Assembly: GCF_014145675.1 (NCBI RefSeq)
Contig: NZ_JACGZW010000002.1
Location: forward strand, 372,001 to 436,000
Source of the DNA: Amycolatopsis dendrobii
GTDB taxonomy: Bacteria; Actinomycetota; Actinomycetes; Mycobacteriales; Pseudonocardiaceae
Direction of reading: 5' to 3'
Length of the DNA stretch: 64,000 bases
The position numbers and the translations under genes were made by a program. The notes under the pieces were generated by a model. The model worked only from the letters and a program-made list of their open reading frames with translations, ran no database searches and was not told where the DNA came from. Every line of letters begins with the position of its first letter. Positions within the stretch are counted from its first letter, which is position 1. Positions 16,644 through 24,865 of the stretch are shown in pieces.

Positions 16644-17623
16644 TGACCGGCGCGATCGCCGTCGCGGGCCCGAAGGTCAGTCCCTGGCTGACCTTCGGCG
16701 CCCGCCGCCTCGGGCGGTTCGTGGTGTCGCTGTGGGTGCTGGTGACCATGGCGTTCCTGATGATCCAGCTGATCCCGGGCGATCCGGTTCGCTCGGCGCT
16801 CGGCCTGACCGCGCCGATCGAGCTGGTCAACGCCCGGCGGGCCGCGCTCGGCCTGGACCATCCGCTGTGGCAGCAGTACCTCGACTACTTCGGCGGCCTG
16901 TTCCGCGGTGACTTCGGCACCTCGATGCTGACCGGGCAGCCGGTCGGCGACGTCATCTCGGACCGGCTCCCGGCGACGCTGCAGCTGGCGTTGCCCGCTT
17001 TCGTGCTGGTCATCGGGCTGGCGATCCCGATCGGACTGACGTTCGCCGTGCTGACCCGCGGCGGCAGGCACCGCGGCGCCGAACTGGGGTTCACCTCGAC
17101 CACGGTGCTGTTCGCCGCGATCCCGGAGTTCCTGGTCGCGGTGGCGCTGGTGGCGTTTTTCGCGGTGCAGCTCGGCTGGTTCCCGGTGGCCGGCCACGAC
17201 GGCGCGGGCTCGCTGGTGCTGCCGATCATCGCGCTGGCACTGGGCCCGACCTCGACACTGTCCCGGATCGTCCGGGTGGAGGCACTTTCCGTGCTGGGCA
17301 ACGACTTCGTCCGCACCGCACGGGCGAAACGGCTGCCCGCGCGCCTGGTCTATCTCCGCCACGCGCTGCCGAACGCGCTGACCGCGACCCTGACGCTCGG
17401 CGGGATGATGCTCACCACCCTGGTCGCGGGGACCGTGCTGGTGGAGAACGTCTTCGCCTGGCCGGGCCTCGGTTCCACGATCTCGCAATCCATTCTGCAG
17501 AAGGACTATCCGCTGGTGCAGGGGATCGTGCTCGTGTACGGCATCGGCGTGCTGCTGGTGAACCTCATCGTGGACCTGCTGCTGGCGGTCCTCGATCCGC
17601 GTTCGACGATCCGGGAGAACTGA
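16643..17623 (+). CDS. ABC transporter permease, DppB/OppB type
   Basis: A 326-residue, six-helix inner-membrane protein starting at ATG 16643 in the stop of the binding-protein gene. It has the family-typical first helix (FVVSLWVLVTMAFLMIQLIPGDPVRSALG), the LGLDHPLWQQYLDYF periplasmic part and the coupling loop DFVRTARAKRLPARLVYLRH with ALPNAL. It pairs with the permease half of the next gene to form the channel. Confidence 0.93.
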   Translation: MTGAIAVAGPKVSPWLTFGARRLGRFVVSLWVLVTMAFLMIQLIPGDPVRSALGLTAPIELVNARRAALGLDHPLWQQYLDYFGGLFRGDFGTSMLTGQPVGDVISDRLPATLQLALPAFVLVIGLAIPIGLTFAVLTRGGRHRGAELGFTSTTVLFAAIPEFLVAVALVAFFAVQLGWFPVAGHDGAGSLVLPIIALALGPTSTLSRIVRVEALSVLGNDFVRTARAKRLPARLVYLRHALPNALTATLTLGGMMLTTLVAGTVLVENVFAWPGLGSTISQSILQKDYPLVQGIVLVYGIGVLLVNLIVDLLLAVLDPRSTIREN

Positions 17624-17624
17624 G

Positions 17625-19532
17625 ATGGCGAAACGGCGCGGACAACAATGGCTGGCCGCCGTGCGCACCCCGCTCGGCGCGTTCTCCGCGGCCCTGCTCG
17701 TGCTGGTGATCGCGCTCGCGGTGCTGGGCCCGATCCTGTGGCAGAACGCGGCTTCGGCGATCGACACGAACGCGATCAGCCAGGGCCCCTCGGGCGACCA
17801 CCTGGTCGGCACCGACGAACTGGGCCGCGACATTTTCTACCGCGTGCTCGTGGCGACCCGGCTGTCGGTGGTGCTGGCGCTGATCGCGGCGGCGCTCGGT
17901 GTCGCGAGCGGTCTCGTGCTCGGCATGCTGCCCGCGGTACTGCCGCGTCCGCTCGGCAGACTGCTGACCGCGGCGATCAACATCGCGGTCGCGTTCCCTG
18001 GCCTGCTGCTGGTGCTGTTCTTCGCGGTGATCTTCGGCGTGGGCACGCAAGGCGCGGTGATGGCGATCGGGTTCGCGCTGACGCCGCAGTTCGCCCGGCT
18101 GACGCAGACGTTGTCGGCTTCGGTGGCCGGGCGGGACTTCGTGTCCGCTGCCCGGGTCGCCGGAGTGGGCCGGATCCGGTTGCTGTTCCGGCACATCCTG
18201 CCGAACATCGGCGAGCCGCTGGCGGTCAACGCCACCATGGGCGCCGGTGGTTCGCTGCTGGCGTTCTCCGGATTGTCGTTCCTCGGAATCGGTGTGCAGG
18301 CCCCGGATTACGACTGGGGACGGCTGCTCAACGAAGGCCTCAACGGCATTTACGTCAACCCCGCGGCGGCACTCGCGCCCGGCGTCGCGGTGGTGATCGC
18401 GGGACTGGCTTTCAACCTGTTCGGCGAGACTGTCGCCGGGGTGATCGGCGTGCGGACCCGGTTGCCGCGGTTGACTCCCCGGGTGCGCCGAAAGTCCAAA
18501 GTGGACTCCGGGGCAGCGGACGACGCCGTACTGGTGGTCGAGAACCTGGAAGTCGCGTTCCCCCGGCCGACAGGCTGGACGGTTCCGGTGCGCGGTGTGA
18601 GTTTCACGGTGCGGGCGGGCGAGGCGATCGGAGTGGTCGGCGAATCCGGTTCGGGCAAGAGCCTGACCGGGCTCGCGGTGTCGCGGCTGATCGAATCGCC
18701 GGGTTCGGTGACCGCGGACCGGCTGGACTTCGCCGGAACCCCCGTGCTCACCACGCCGGAACGCGAACTGCGGACGCTGCTCGGCACGTCGCTGGCGATG
18801 GTGTTCCAGGACCCGATGACGTCGTTCAACCCGACCCGGCGGATCGGCCGCCAGCTCGCCGAGGTTTCCGAGCAGCACCACGGTCTTTCGCGGGCCAAGG
18901 CGTTCGAACGGGCCGTCGACCGGCTGCGTGCGGTACGGATTCCGGCGGCGGAACGGCGCGCGAAGCAGTATCCGCACGAGTTCTCCGGCGGCATGCGGCA
19001 GCGCGCGATGATCGGCATGGGCCTGATGGGCGACCCCCGGCTGATCATCGCGGACGAACCGACGACCGCGCTGGACGTGACTGTGCAACGACAGCTGCTC
19101 CGGTTGCTGGCCCAGACCCGCGCCGAACGGGACACCGCGATCATCCTGATCAGCCACGACATCGCGGTCGTTTCCCAGACGTGCGAACGGATTCTGGTGA
19201 TGTACGCCGGACGGATCGTCGAGGATCTGCCCGCCGCCGGACCGGACATCACACCGCGGCATCCGTACACGCGGGCGCTGCTGGCCACGACACTCGACCT
19301 GGACACGGACCCGGACGCGCCGCTCGCGGTGATCCCCGGCCGTCCGCCGGAACCGGACCGGATGCCGTCCGGCTGCGCGTTCGCGAGCCGGTGCCCGGTG
19401 GCGACCGACCGGTGTCGCGAGGAGGACCCGGAACTGACCGTGCTCGCGCCGGAACACCGGGTGGCGTGCTGGCATCCGGATGCGGCACTGTCGGAAGAAG
19501 CGGGACTCGTCGTGGCGGGAGGGGCGGAATGA
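17625..19532 (+). CDS. ABC transporter permease-ATPase fusion (DppC-DppD)
   Basis: A 635-residue fusion. Residues ~1-280 are a DppC/OppC permease (GTDELGRDIFYRVLVATRLS, the coupling loop DFVSAARVAGVGRIRLLFRH, GLSFLGIGVQAPDYDWGRL). A linker at ~280-300 leads to a DppD-type ATPase with Walker A GESGSGKS, Q-loop FQDPMTSFNP, signature FSGGMRQRAMI, Walker B LIIADEPTT and the C-terminal oligopeptide/dipeptide Fe-S-like cysteine motif (CAFASRCPVATDRC). Such fusions are known in actinomycetes. One start is used (ATG 17625, GGGAGAACTGAG upstream). It overlaps the next ATPase by ATGA. Confidence 0.93.
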   Translation: MAKRRGQQWLAAVRTPLGAFSAALLVLVIALAVLGPILWQNAASAIDTNAISQGPSGDHLVGTDELGRDIFYRVLVATRLSVVLALIAAALGVASGLVLGMLPAVLPRPLGRLLTAAINIAVAFPGLLLVLFFAVIFGVGTQGAVMAIGFALTPQFARLTQTLSASVAGRDFVSAARVAGVGRIRLLFRHILPNIGEPLAVNATMGAGGSLLAFSGLSFLGIGVQAPDYDWGRLLNEGLNGIYVNPAAALAPGVAVVIAGLAFNLFGETVAGVIGVRTRLPRLTPRVRRKSKVDSGAADDAVLVVENLEVAFPRPTGWTVPVRGVSFTVRAGEAIGVVGESGSGKSLTGLAVSRLIESPGSVTADRLDFAGTPVLTTPERELRTLLGTSLAMVFQDPMTSFNPTRRIGRQLAEVSEQHHGLSRAKAFERAVDRLRAVRIPAAERRAKQYPHEFSGGMRQRAMIGMGLMGDPRLIIADEPTTALDVTVQRQLLRLLAQTRAERDTAIILISHDIAVVSQTCERILVMYAGRIVEDLPAAGPDITPRHPYTRALLATTLDLDTDPDAPLAVIPGRPPEPDRMPSGCAFASRCPVATDRCREEDPELTVLAPEHRVACWHPDAALSEEAGLVVAGGAE

Positions 19533-20503
19533 GCGAGCTGGCTTTCGATTCGGTCAGCGTCCGGTACGGCGGACGGCGCGGGCTCACCGCGGTGGACGGC
19601 GTTTCGCTGACCGTCCCGGCGGGCAAGGTCGTCGGGCTCGTCGGCGAGTCGGGCTCGGGCAAGTCGACGCTCGCGCGGGCAGCCGTCGGACTGTCGCCGG
19701 TGAGCGCCGGACGGGTGCTGCTCGGCGGCGTCGACGTGCGGAAACTGCCGCGCCGGCGTCCGCTGCAGATGGTGTTCCAGGATCCGTATTCCTCGCTCAA
19801 CCCGCGGATGACCATCGGCGAGTCGATCGCCGAAGCCATGCCGCGCGGGACCGACCGCGCGGCCGAGGTCGCCCGGCTGCTGGAACTGGTCAATCTCGAT
19901 CCCGAACGGGCCACGCATCTCCCGGGGCAGCTGTCTGGCGGGCAGCGGCAACGCGTCGCGCTCGCCCGGGCTCTCGCGGGCCGGCCGGAGGCGCTGATCG
20001 CCGACGAGATCACCTCCGCGCTCGACGTTTCGGTGCAGGGCGCGGTGCTCAACCTCGTGCGTTCGGTGCAGCGGCAGCTCGGCCTGTCGATGCTGTTCAT
20101 CTCGCACAACCTCGCCGTGATCCGGTATCTCAGCGATTTCGTCGCGGTGATGTACCTCGGCCGGATCGTCGAGGCGGGACCGGCCGAGCAGGTGCTCGCC
20201 GATCCGCAACACCCCTACACCCGCGACCTGCTCGACGCCGCCCCGTCGGCGCACAAGTCGCTGTTCGACGCGGAACCCGGTGCGACCGCGGACGCGGAAC
20301 CGCCGGATCCGCACTATCCGCCCGCGGGCTGCCGGTACCACCCGCGCTGCCCGGTCGGTCCTCTCGTGCGGAGCGACCGCGAGATCTGCCTCCAGGCCGA
20401 TCCGGCCGAGGACTCCGCGCCCCGGCGGCACGCGTCGGCCTGCCATTTCGCCGAATCCGGCCAAAAGAAGGCCGCCCCCCACTCGGCACGTAACCGTTGC
20501 TAA
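19529..20503 (+). CDS. ABC transporter ATP-binding protein, DppF/OppF type
   Basis: A 324-residue ATPase starting at ATG 19529 in the stop of the fusion gene. Walker A GESGSGKST, Q-loop FQDPYSSLNPRM, signature LSGGQRQRVAL, Walker B ALIADEITSALD and H-loop ISHNLAV are all intact. The C-terminal cysteine cluster (CRYHPRCPVG) is typical of the OppF/DppF family. It completes the importer: one binding protein, two permease domains and two ATPase domains from four genes. Confidence 0.93.
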   Translation: MSELAFDSVSVRYGGRRGLTAVDGVSLTVPAGKVVGLVGESGSGKSTLARAAVGLSPVSAGRVLLGGVDVRKLPRRRPLQMVFQDPYSSLNPRMTIGESIAEAMPRGTDRAAEVARLLELVNLDPERATHLPGQLSGGQRQRVALARALAGRPEALIADEITSALDVSVQGAVLNLVRSVQRQLGLSMLFISHNLAVIRYLSDFVAVMYLGRIVEAGPAEQVLADPQHPYTRDLLDAAPSAHKSLFDAEPGATADAEPPDPHYPPAGCRYHPRCPVGPLVRSDREICLQADPAEDSAPRRHASACHFAESGQKKAAPHSARNRC

Positions 20504-20599
20504 GAAGCCATTGGGCCGTGGCTGTGGCCGGATCAGGAACGATCAGCACAGTGCCGAATCCCAGGGCCACGAGCCCGCGATCTCTCAAGGAGCCAGCGT

Positions 20600-23500
20600 A
20601 TGACCCGCCGTCTCGGCATCGATGACCTGTACGACCTCGCCGCGCCCAGTCAGCCCGCCCTTTCGCCGGACGGCAGCCGGATCGCCTACGTGGTCCGGAC
20701 CGCGGACCGGGAGGAGGACCGGAACGTCGACGCGCTGTGGACGGTCGGCGCCTCCTCCGGCGAAGCCCGCCAGCTCACACGCGGAAACGCGGACGCGGCG
20801 CCGAAATGGTCCCCGGACGGTTCGCGGCTGGCGTTCCTGCGCGCCCAGGACGGTCCGCCGCAGGTCTGGGTTCTCCCGGCGGACGGCGGCGAGGCCGAGC
20901 AGCTCACCAAGCTCCCGCTCGGCGCGGGCGCGCCGGTGTGGAGCCCGGACGGCAGCAAGATCGCGTTCTCCGCGGCGATCGACCTCGCCGCGGTTGTCGA
21001 AGCGCCGCCGGCGAACACGCCGATCGTCGCCGAGCGGCTGGACTACAAGTCCGACGGCCCCGGCCTGCTGAAGACGCTCCGCAGCCACGTCCACGTCCTC
21101 GACGTCGCCACCGGCGAAGTCCAGCAGCGCACGTTTGGCGATTGGCACGCGGGCCAGCCCGCCTGGTCGCCCGACGGCAAGCACGTGGCGTTCACCGCGG
21201 CACTGGACGACGACGCCGACCTCACCTTCCGGTCCGCCGCCTACGTCCTCGACGTCACCGAGCGGAACGCCGAACCGCGCCTGGTCGGCACCGACGAGGG
21301 CATGGCGGCCACGGTCGGCTGGACCAAGGACGGCAAGGCGCTGCTGGTGGTCGGCCGCACCGACACCACCACTGGACACCTCGGTCTGCTGCGCGTTCCG
21401 CTCGACGGCGGCGAGACGGTCAACCTGGCCGCCAGCCTTGACCGCAATGTGATGCCCGGCGGCCCCGGCTACCCGGGTGCGCTGCCGCAGCTTACCGAGG
21501 CGGGCGACGTCGTGCTGTTCGCGATCCGCGACCGCGGCTGCACTCATCTGTACGAAGTGGACCTTGCCGGTGGCGAGCCTCGCGCGGTGCTGACCGGTGA
21601 CGGCAATGTGGTGTCCGGAGTGGACTTAGTCGGCGACCAGGCCGCGATTGTGCTGTCCACCAACGAATCCTTCGGCGAGGTCGCCGTCCTCGACCGCGCC
21701 ACGGGCAAAGTCGACGTGCGAACGAAGCACGGCGACGCAGTGTCCGAAGTGGAATTGTTCACCCGGGAATCGCGCGAATTCACCATCAGCGACGGCACCG
21801 TGGTGCAGGGCTGGCTCATCCGCGACGCTGAACGCACTGGCGCGCAGCCGCTGCTGATCGACATCCACGGCGGCCCGCACAATGCCTGGAACGGTGCCGC
21901 GGACTCGATTCACCTGTACCACCAGACCCTTGCCGCGCGCGGCTGGGCAGTGCTGCTGATCAACCCGCGAGCCAGCGACGGTTACGGCGAAGCGTTCTAC
22001 ACCGCGGCGGTCGGCGCGTGGGGCCAAGCGGACGCACCGGACTTCCTCGAACCGATCGACCAGCTCGTCGCCGAAGGCCTCGCCGACCCGGACCGGCTCG
22101 CCGTCACCGGGTACAGCTACGGCGGCTACATGACCTGCTACCTGACCAGCCGCGACGACCGCTTCGCCGCTGCCGTCGCCGGTGGCGTGGTCAGCGACCT
22201 GACCAGCCTGGCCGGCACGTCCGACGGCGGGCATTTCATGGCTGTCAACGAATTCTCCGGACTCTCGTCGGGCCACTACGCGGACTCCTCGCCGCACGCG
22301 CAGGTCGAGAACGTCCGCACGCCGACGCTGATCCTGCACGGCGGCGAAGACGTCCGCTGCCCGGTCGGTCAGGCCGAGCAGTGGTTCACCGCGCTGCGCG
22401 AGCGGGACGTGCCGTCCCGCCTGGTGCTGTACCCGGGCGGCGCGCATCTGTTCGTTTTGGACGGTCCGCCGTCGCACCGCGCCGACTACAACCGGCGCGT
22501 GGTCGACTGGGTCGAGCAGTACGCCGGTTCGCGGGTGCCGATCGAGGCCGCGCACTGGAGCCGGCGGCTGGCGGAACTGGCGCGCAAGCACGATGTTCCC
22601 GGTGCGTCGCTGGGCATCCTGCGCGTCGACACCGGCGAGGAGGTGTTCGCGACCCACGGTGTGCTGAGCAAGAAGACGGAGGTCGAGGTCACCGAGGACT
22701 CGCTGTTCCAGATCGGCTCGATCTCCAAGGTATGGACGTCGACCGTGGTGATGCAGCTCGTCGACGAGGGGCTGCTCGACCTCGACGCGCCGATCGTCGA
22801 CGTGCTGCCCGAACTGCGCCTGTCGGACCCAGAGGTGACCAAGCGCGTCACCATGCGGCACTTGCTGACGCACACCAGCGGCATCGACGGCGATATCTTC
22901 ACCGACACCGGCCGCGGCGACGACTGCGTCGAGAAGTTCGTCGACCTGCTGGACGAGGCCGCGCAGAACCATCCTCTCGGCGCGACTTTCTCCTACTGCA
23001 ACTCGGGTTTCGTCCTCATGGGCCGGGTGATCGAGAAGCTCACCGGGAAGACCTGGGACGCCGCGATGCGGGACAAGCTGTACACCCCGCTCGGTCTCAC
23101 CCACACCGTCACGCTGCCGGAGGAGGCGCTGCTGTTCCGCGCCGCCGTCGGACACGTCGCGCCGGATGACCAGGATCCGGCTCCGGCCCCGGTCTGGCAG
23201 TTGCCCCGCTCGGCCGGACCGGCCGGCCTGATCACCGCGCGCGCGAAGGACGTCCTCGCGTTCGCCCGCCTGCACCTCACCGGCGGCCTGACCGAGGACG
23301 GCACGCGGATCCTGTCGGCGGAATCGGCCGCCGCGATGGCGGAAAAACAGGCGGACGTCCCGGACAAGCACACGCTCGGCGATTCGTGGGGCCTCGGCTG
23401 GATCCGCGACGAGTGGGGCGGCCGGCGCGTCATCGGGCACGACGGCAACACGATCGGCCAGTCGGCGTTCCTGCGCCTGCTGCCGGACGCGGGCCTCGCG

Positions 23501-23908
23501 GTCACGCTGCTGACGAACGGCGGCCACGCCCGGGACCTGTTCACCGAGCTGTACCGGGAAATCTTCGCCGAACTCGCCGACGTCGCCATGCCGCTTCCGC
23601 TCGAACCCCCGGCCACGCCGGTCACCGTCGACGTGAGCCGGCACCTCGGCGTGTACGAACGCGCTGGCGCGCACGTCGAGGTGGTGGAACGCGAGGGCGG
23701 CCTGCGGGTCGTGTACACGACGACCGGACCGCTGGCGGAGCTGATGCCGGACAAGGTCCAGGAATACGACCTGGTGGCGGTCTCGGACACGCTGTTCGTG
23801 CTCCGCATGCCGGGCGGGCAGTTCTGGACGCCGGTGCTGTTCTACACCCTGCCGACCGGCGAGCCGTACCTGCACTTCGGCGCGCGGGCGACGCCCAAGG
23901 TGTCCTGA
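20600..23908 (+). CDS. S9 prolyl-oligopeptidase / class C beta-lactamase fusion
   Basis: One uninterrupted 1102-codon frame; ATG 20600 follows AAGGAG. Residues ~1-370 are a WD40-like beta-propeller (repeated WSPDGSKIAF-type strands). Residues ~385-645 are the S9 alpha/beta hydrolase with HGGPH, GYSYGGY (Ser506), GGEDVRCPVGQ and GGAHLF giving nucleophile, acid and histidine. From ~650 a complete class C-like domain follows: GSISKVW, FSYCNSG, GHDGNTIGQSAF and a lipocalin-like tail. This half resembles the free enzyme at 12765. No signal peptide. The likely role is to cut imported peptides with one domain and D-linked or acylated ends with the other. The two-enzyme fusion is unusual. Confidence 0.93.
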   Translation: MTRRLGIDDLYDLAAPSQPALSPDGSRIAYVVRTADREEDRNVDALWTVGASSGEARQLTRGNADAAPKWSPDGSRLAFLRAQDGPPQVWVLPADGGEAEQLTKLPLGAGAPVWSPDGSKIAFSAAIDLAAVVEAPPANTPIVAERLDYKSDGPGLLKTLRSHVHVLDVATGEVQQRTFGDWHAGQPAWSPDGKHVAFTAALDDDADLTFRSAAYVLDVTERNAEPRLVGTDEGMAATVGWTKDGKALLVVGRTDTTTGHLGLLRVPLDGGETVNLAASLDRNVMPGGPGYPGALPQLTEAGDVVLFAIRDRGCTHLYEVDLAGGEPRAVLTGDGNVVSGVDLVGDQAAIVLSTNESFGEVAVLDRATGKVDVRTKHGDAVSEVELFTRESREFTISDGTVVQGWLIRDAERTGAQPLLIDIHGGPHNAWNGAADSIHLYHQTLAARGWAVLLINPRASDGYGEAFYTAAVGAWGQADAPDFLEPIDQLVAEGLADPDRLAVTGYSYGGYMTCYLTSRDDRFAAAVAGGVVSDLTSLAGTSDGGHFMAVNEFSGLSSGHYADSSPHAQVENVRTPTLILHGGEDVRCPVGQAEQWFTALRERDVPSRLVLYPGGAHLFVLDGPPSHRADYNRRVVDWVEQYAGSRVPIEAAHWSRRLAELARKHDVPGASLGILRVDTGEEVFATHGVLSKKTEVEVTEDSLFQIGSISKVWTSTVVMQLVDEGLLDLDAPIVDVLPELRLSDPEVTKRVTMRHLLTHTSGIDGDIFTDTGRGDDCVEKFVDLLDEAAQNHPLGATFSYCNSGFVLMGRVIEKLTGKTWDAAMRDKLYTPLGLTHTVTLPEEALLFRAAVGHVAPDDQDPAPAPVWQLPRSAGPAGLITARAKDVLAFARLHLTGGLTEDGTRILSAESAAAMAEKQADVPDKHTLGDSWGLGWIRDEWGGRRVIGHDGNTIGQSAFLRLLPDAGLAVTLLTNGGHARDLFTELYREIFAELADVAMPLPLEPPATPVTVDVSRHLGVYERAGAHVEVVEREGGLRVVYTTTGPLAELMPDKVQEYDLVAVSDTLFVLRMPGGQFWTPVLFYTLPTGEPYLHFGARATPKVS

Positions 23909-23912
23909 GACT

Positions 23913-23945
23913 GAAGGGGCTGGGTGTGCGCTGCCCAGCCCCTTC
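23913..23945. terminator. Hairpin terminator after the fusion gene
   Basis: GAAGGGGCTGGG (23913-23924) pairs perfectly with CCCAGCCCCTTC (23934-23945) around a 9-base loop. It lies 4 bp after the fusion stop and 6 bp before the end of the convergent small membrane gene, so it can serve both. Confidence 0.82.
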
Positions 23946-23951
23946 TTCGGG

Positions 23952-24152
23952 TCAATCCTTGCGGCGGGCCAGAAAACGCACCAGCAACAACACCAGGCAC
24001 GCCGCCGCGATTCCGCCGCCGATGTACCGGTAAGTGTCCTCCAGCCCGGCGAACTGGCCGAGCGAATTGGCGGCGGCACCGGCGAGAAAAACCAGCCACA
24101 GCAAGGTAGTCACAACAGGGCCGCCGGCGGTGCGGCTACGGGAAGTTTCCAT
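23952..24152 (-). CDS. Small two-helix membrane protein
   Basis: A 66-residue protein starting METSRSRTAG with two hydrophobic helices (about 13-35, VVTTLLWLVFLAGAAANSLG; and 44-60, IGGGIAAACLVLLLVRF) and a basic C-terminus (ARRKD). The family is not recognised. It lies downstream of the response regulator on the same strand, with a 20-bp motif upstream (24209-24228) that recurs before the histidine-kinase gene, so it is probably a target of that two-component system. Confidence 0.7.
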   Translation of the reverse strand: METSRSRTAGGPVVTTLLWLVFLAGAAANSLGQFAGLEDTYRYIGGGIAAACLVLLLVRFLARRKD

Positions 24153-24208
24153 GCCGAGAACACTATGGAGAGGCGAGGGCGTCAACCACGCCGCAGACCC
24201 CCAACTTC

Positions 24209-24228
24209 GTGGTAGCGCCTGCGCTACC
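24209..24228 (-). promoter_or_regulatory. 20-bp repeated site S1
   Basis: GTGGTAGCGCCTGCGCTACC contains the dyad GGTAGCG-CCTG-CGCTACC. It is 57 bp upstream of the small membrane gene and overlaps the stop of the response-regulator gene. Site S2 at 26088 matches at 18 of 20 positions in the same orientation. Confidence 0.55.
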
Positions 24229-24865
24229 TCTTCCCGTTCAAATAGGCCAGCACCGCCAGCACCCGCCGGTGCCCGCTGTCCTCCGGCAGGCCCAGTTTCG
24301 CGAAGATGTTGCGGATGTGCTTGAGCACCGTTCCGTCGCTGACCACCAGCAGTTCCGCGATCGTGGCGTTGTTGTAGCCCTCGGCCATCAGGCCGAGCAC
24401 CTCGCGTTCGCGTGCGGTCAGCGCGTCGATCGGGTCGCGGCGGTGGGCCAGCAGCTGGGTCACCACCTCCGGGTCCATCGCCGTGCCGCCGTCTGCCACC
24501 CGATGCAGTGAGTCGAGGAACTTCGCGACCTTGCCGACGCGTTCCTTGAGCAGGTACCCGACCGCGCCCTTGCCGTCCGCGAGCAGTTCCGCCGCGTAGC
24601 CGGTTTCCACGTGCGCGGACAACACCAGCACCGGCAGCCCGGGGTGCAGCTGCCGCGCTTGCACGGCCGCACGCAGGCCCTCGTCGGTGTGCGTCGGGGG
24701 CAGCCGGACGTCGGTGATCACCGCGTCCGGGCGGTCTTCGCGGACGAAAGCGAGGAATTCGCCGGTGTTGTCGAAAGCCGCGGCGACCTCGATGCCCGAG
24801 GTGTCCAGCAGCAACACCAAACCTTCTCGCAGCAGGGCGTCGTCCTCGACGATCACGACCCGCAT
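24224..24865 (-). CDS. LuxR/NarL-family response regulator
   Basis: A 213-residue protein starting MRVVIVEDDALLREG. The receiver domain has the acidic pair near residues 8-9, phospho-acceptor Asp52 (ITDVRLPP) and Lys107 (LLKERV). A C-terminal helix-turn-helix follows (LTAREREVLGLMAEGYNNAT, then VSDGTVLKHIRNIFAKLGL). It is phosphorylated by the sensor kinase encoded just upstream; the two frames overlap by 13 bp, so they are translationally coupled. Likely targets are the adjacent ABC exporter genes and its own operon. Confidence 0.94.
   Translation of the reverse strand: MRVVIVEDDALLREGLVLLLDTSGIEVAAAFDNTGEFLAFVREDRPDAVITDVRLPPTHTDEGLRAAVQARQLHPGLPVLVLSAHVETGYAAELLADGKGAVGYLLKERVGKVAKFLDSLHRVADGGTAMDPEVVTQLLAHRRDPIDALTAREREVLGLMAEGYNNATIAELLVVSDGTVLKHIRNIFAKLGLPEDSGHRRVLAVLAYLNGKR

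Noticed and set aside
15110..20503. Very long alternative frames across the ABC transporter genes, joining the tail of one gene to the shadow of another
   Set aside because: These arise because GC-rich DNA has few stops. Only the parts starting at 16643 and 19529 have family motifs and normal overlaps with the preceding stops.
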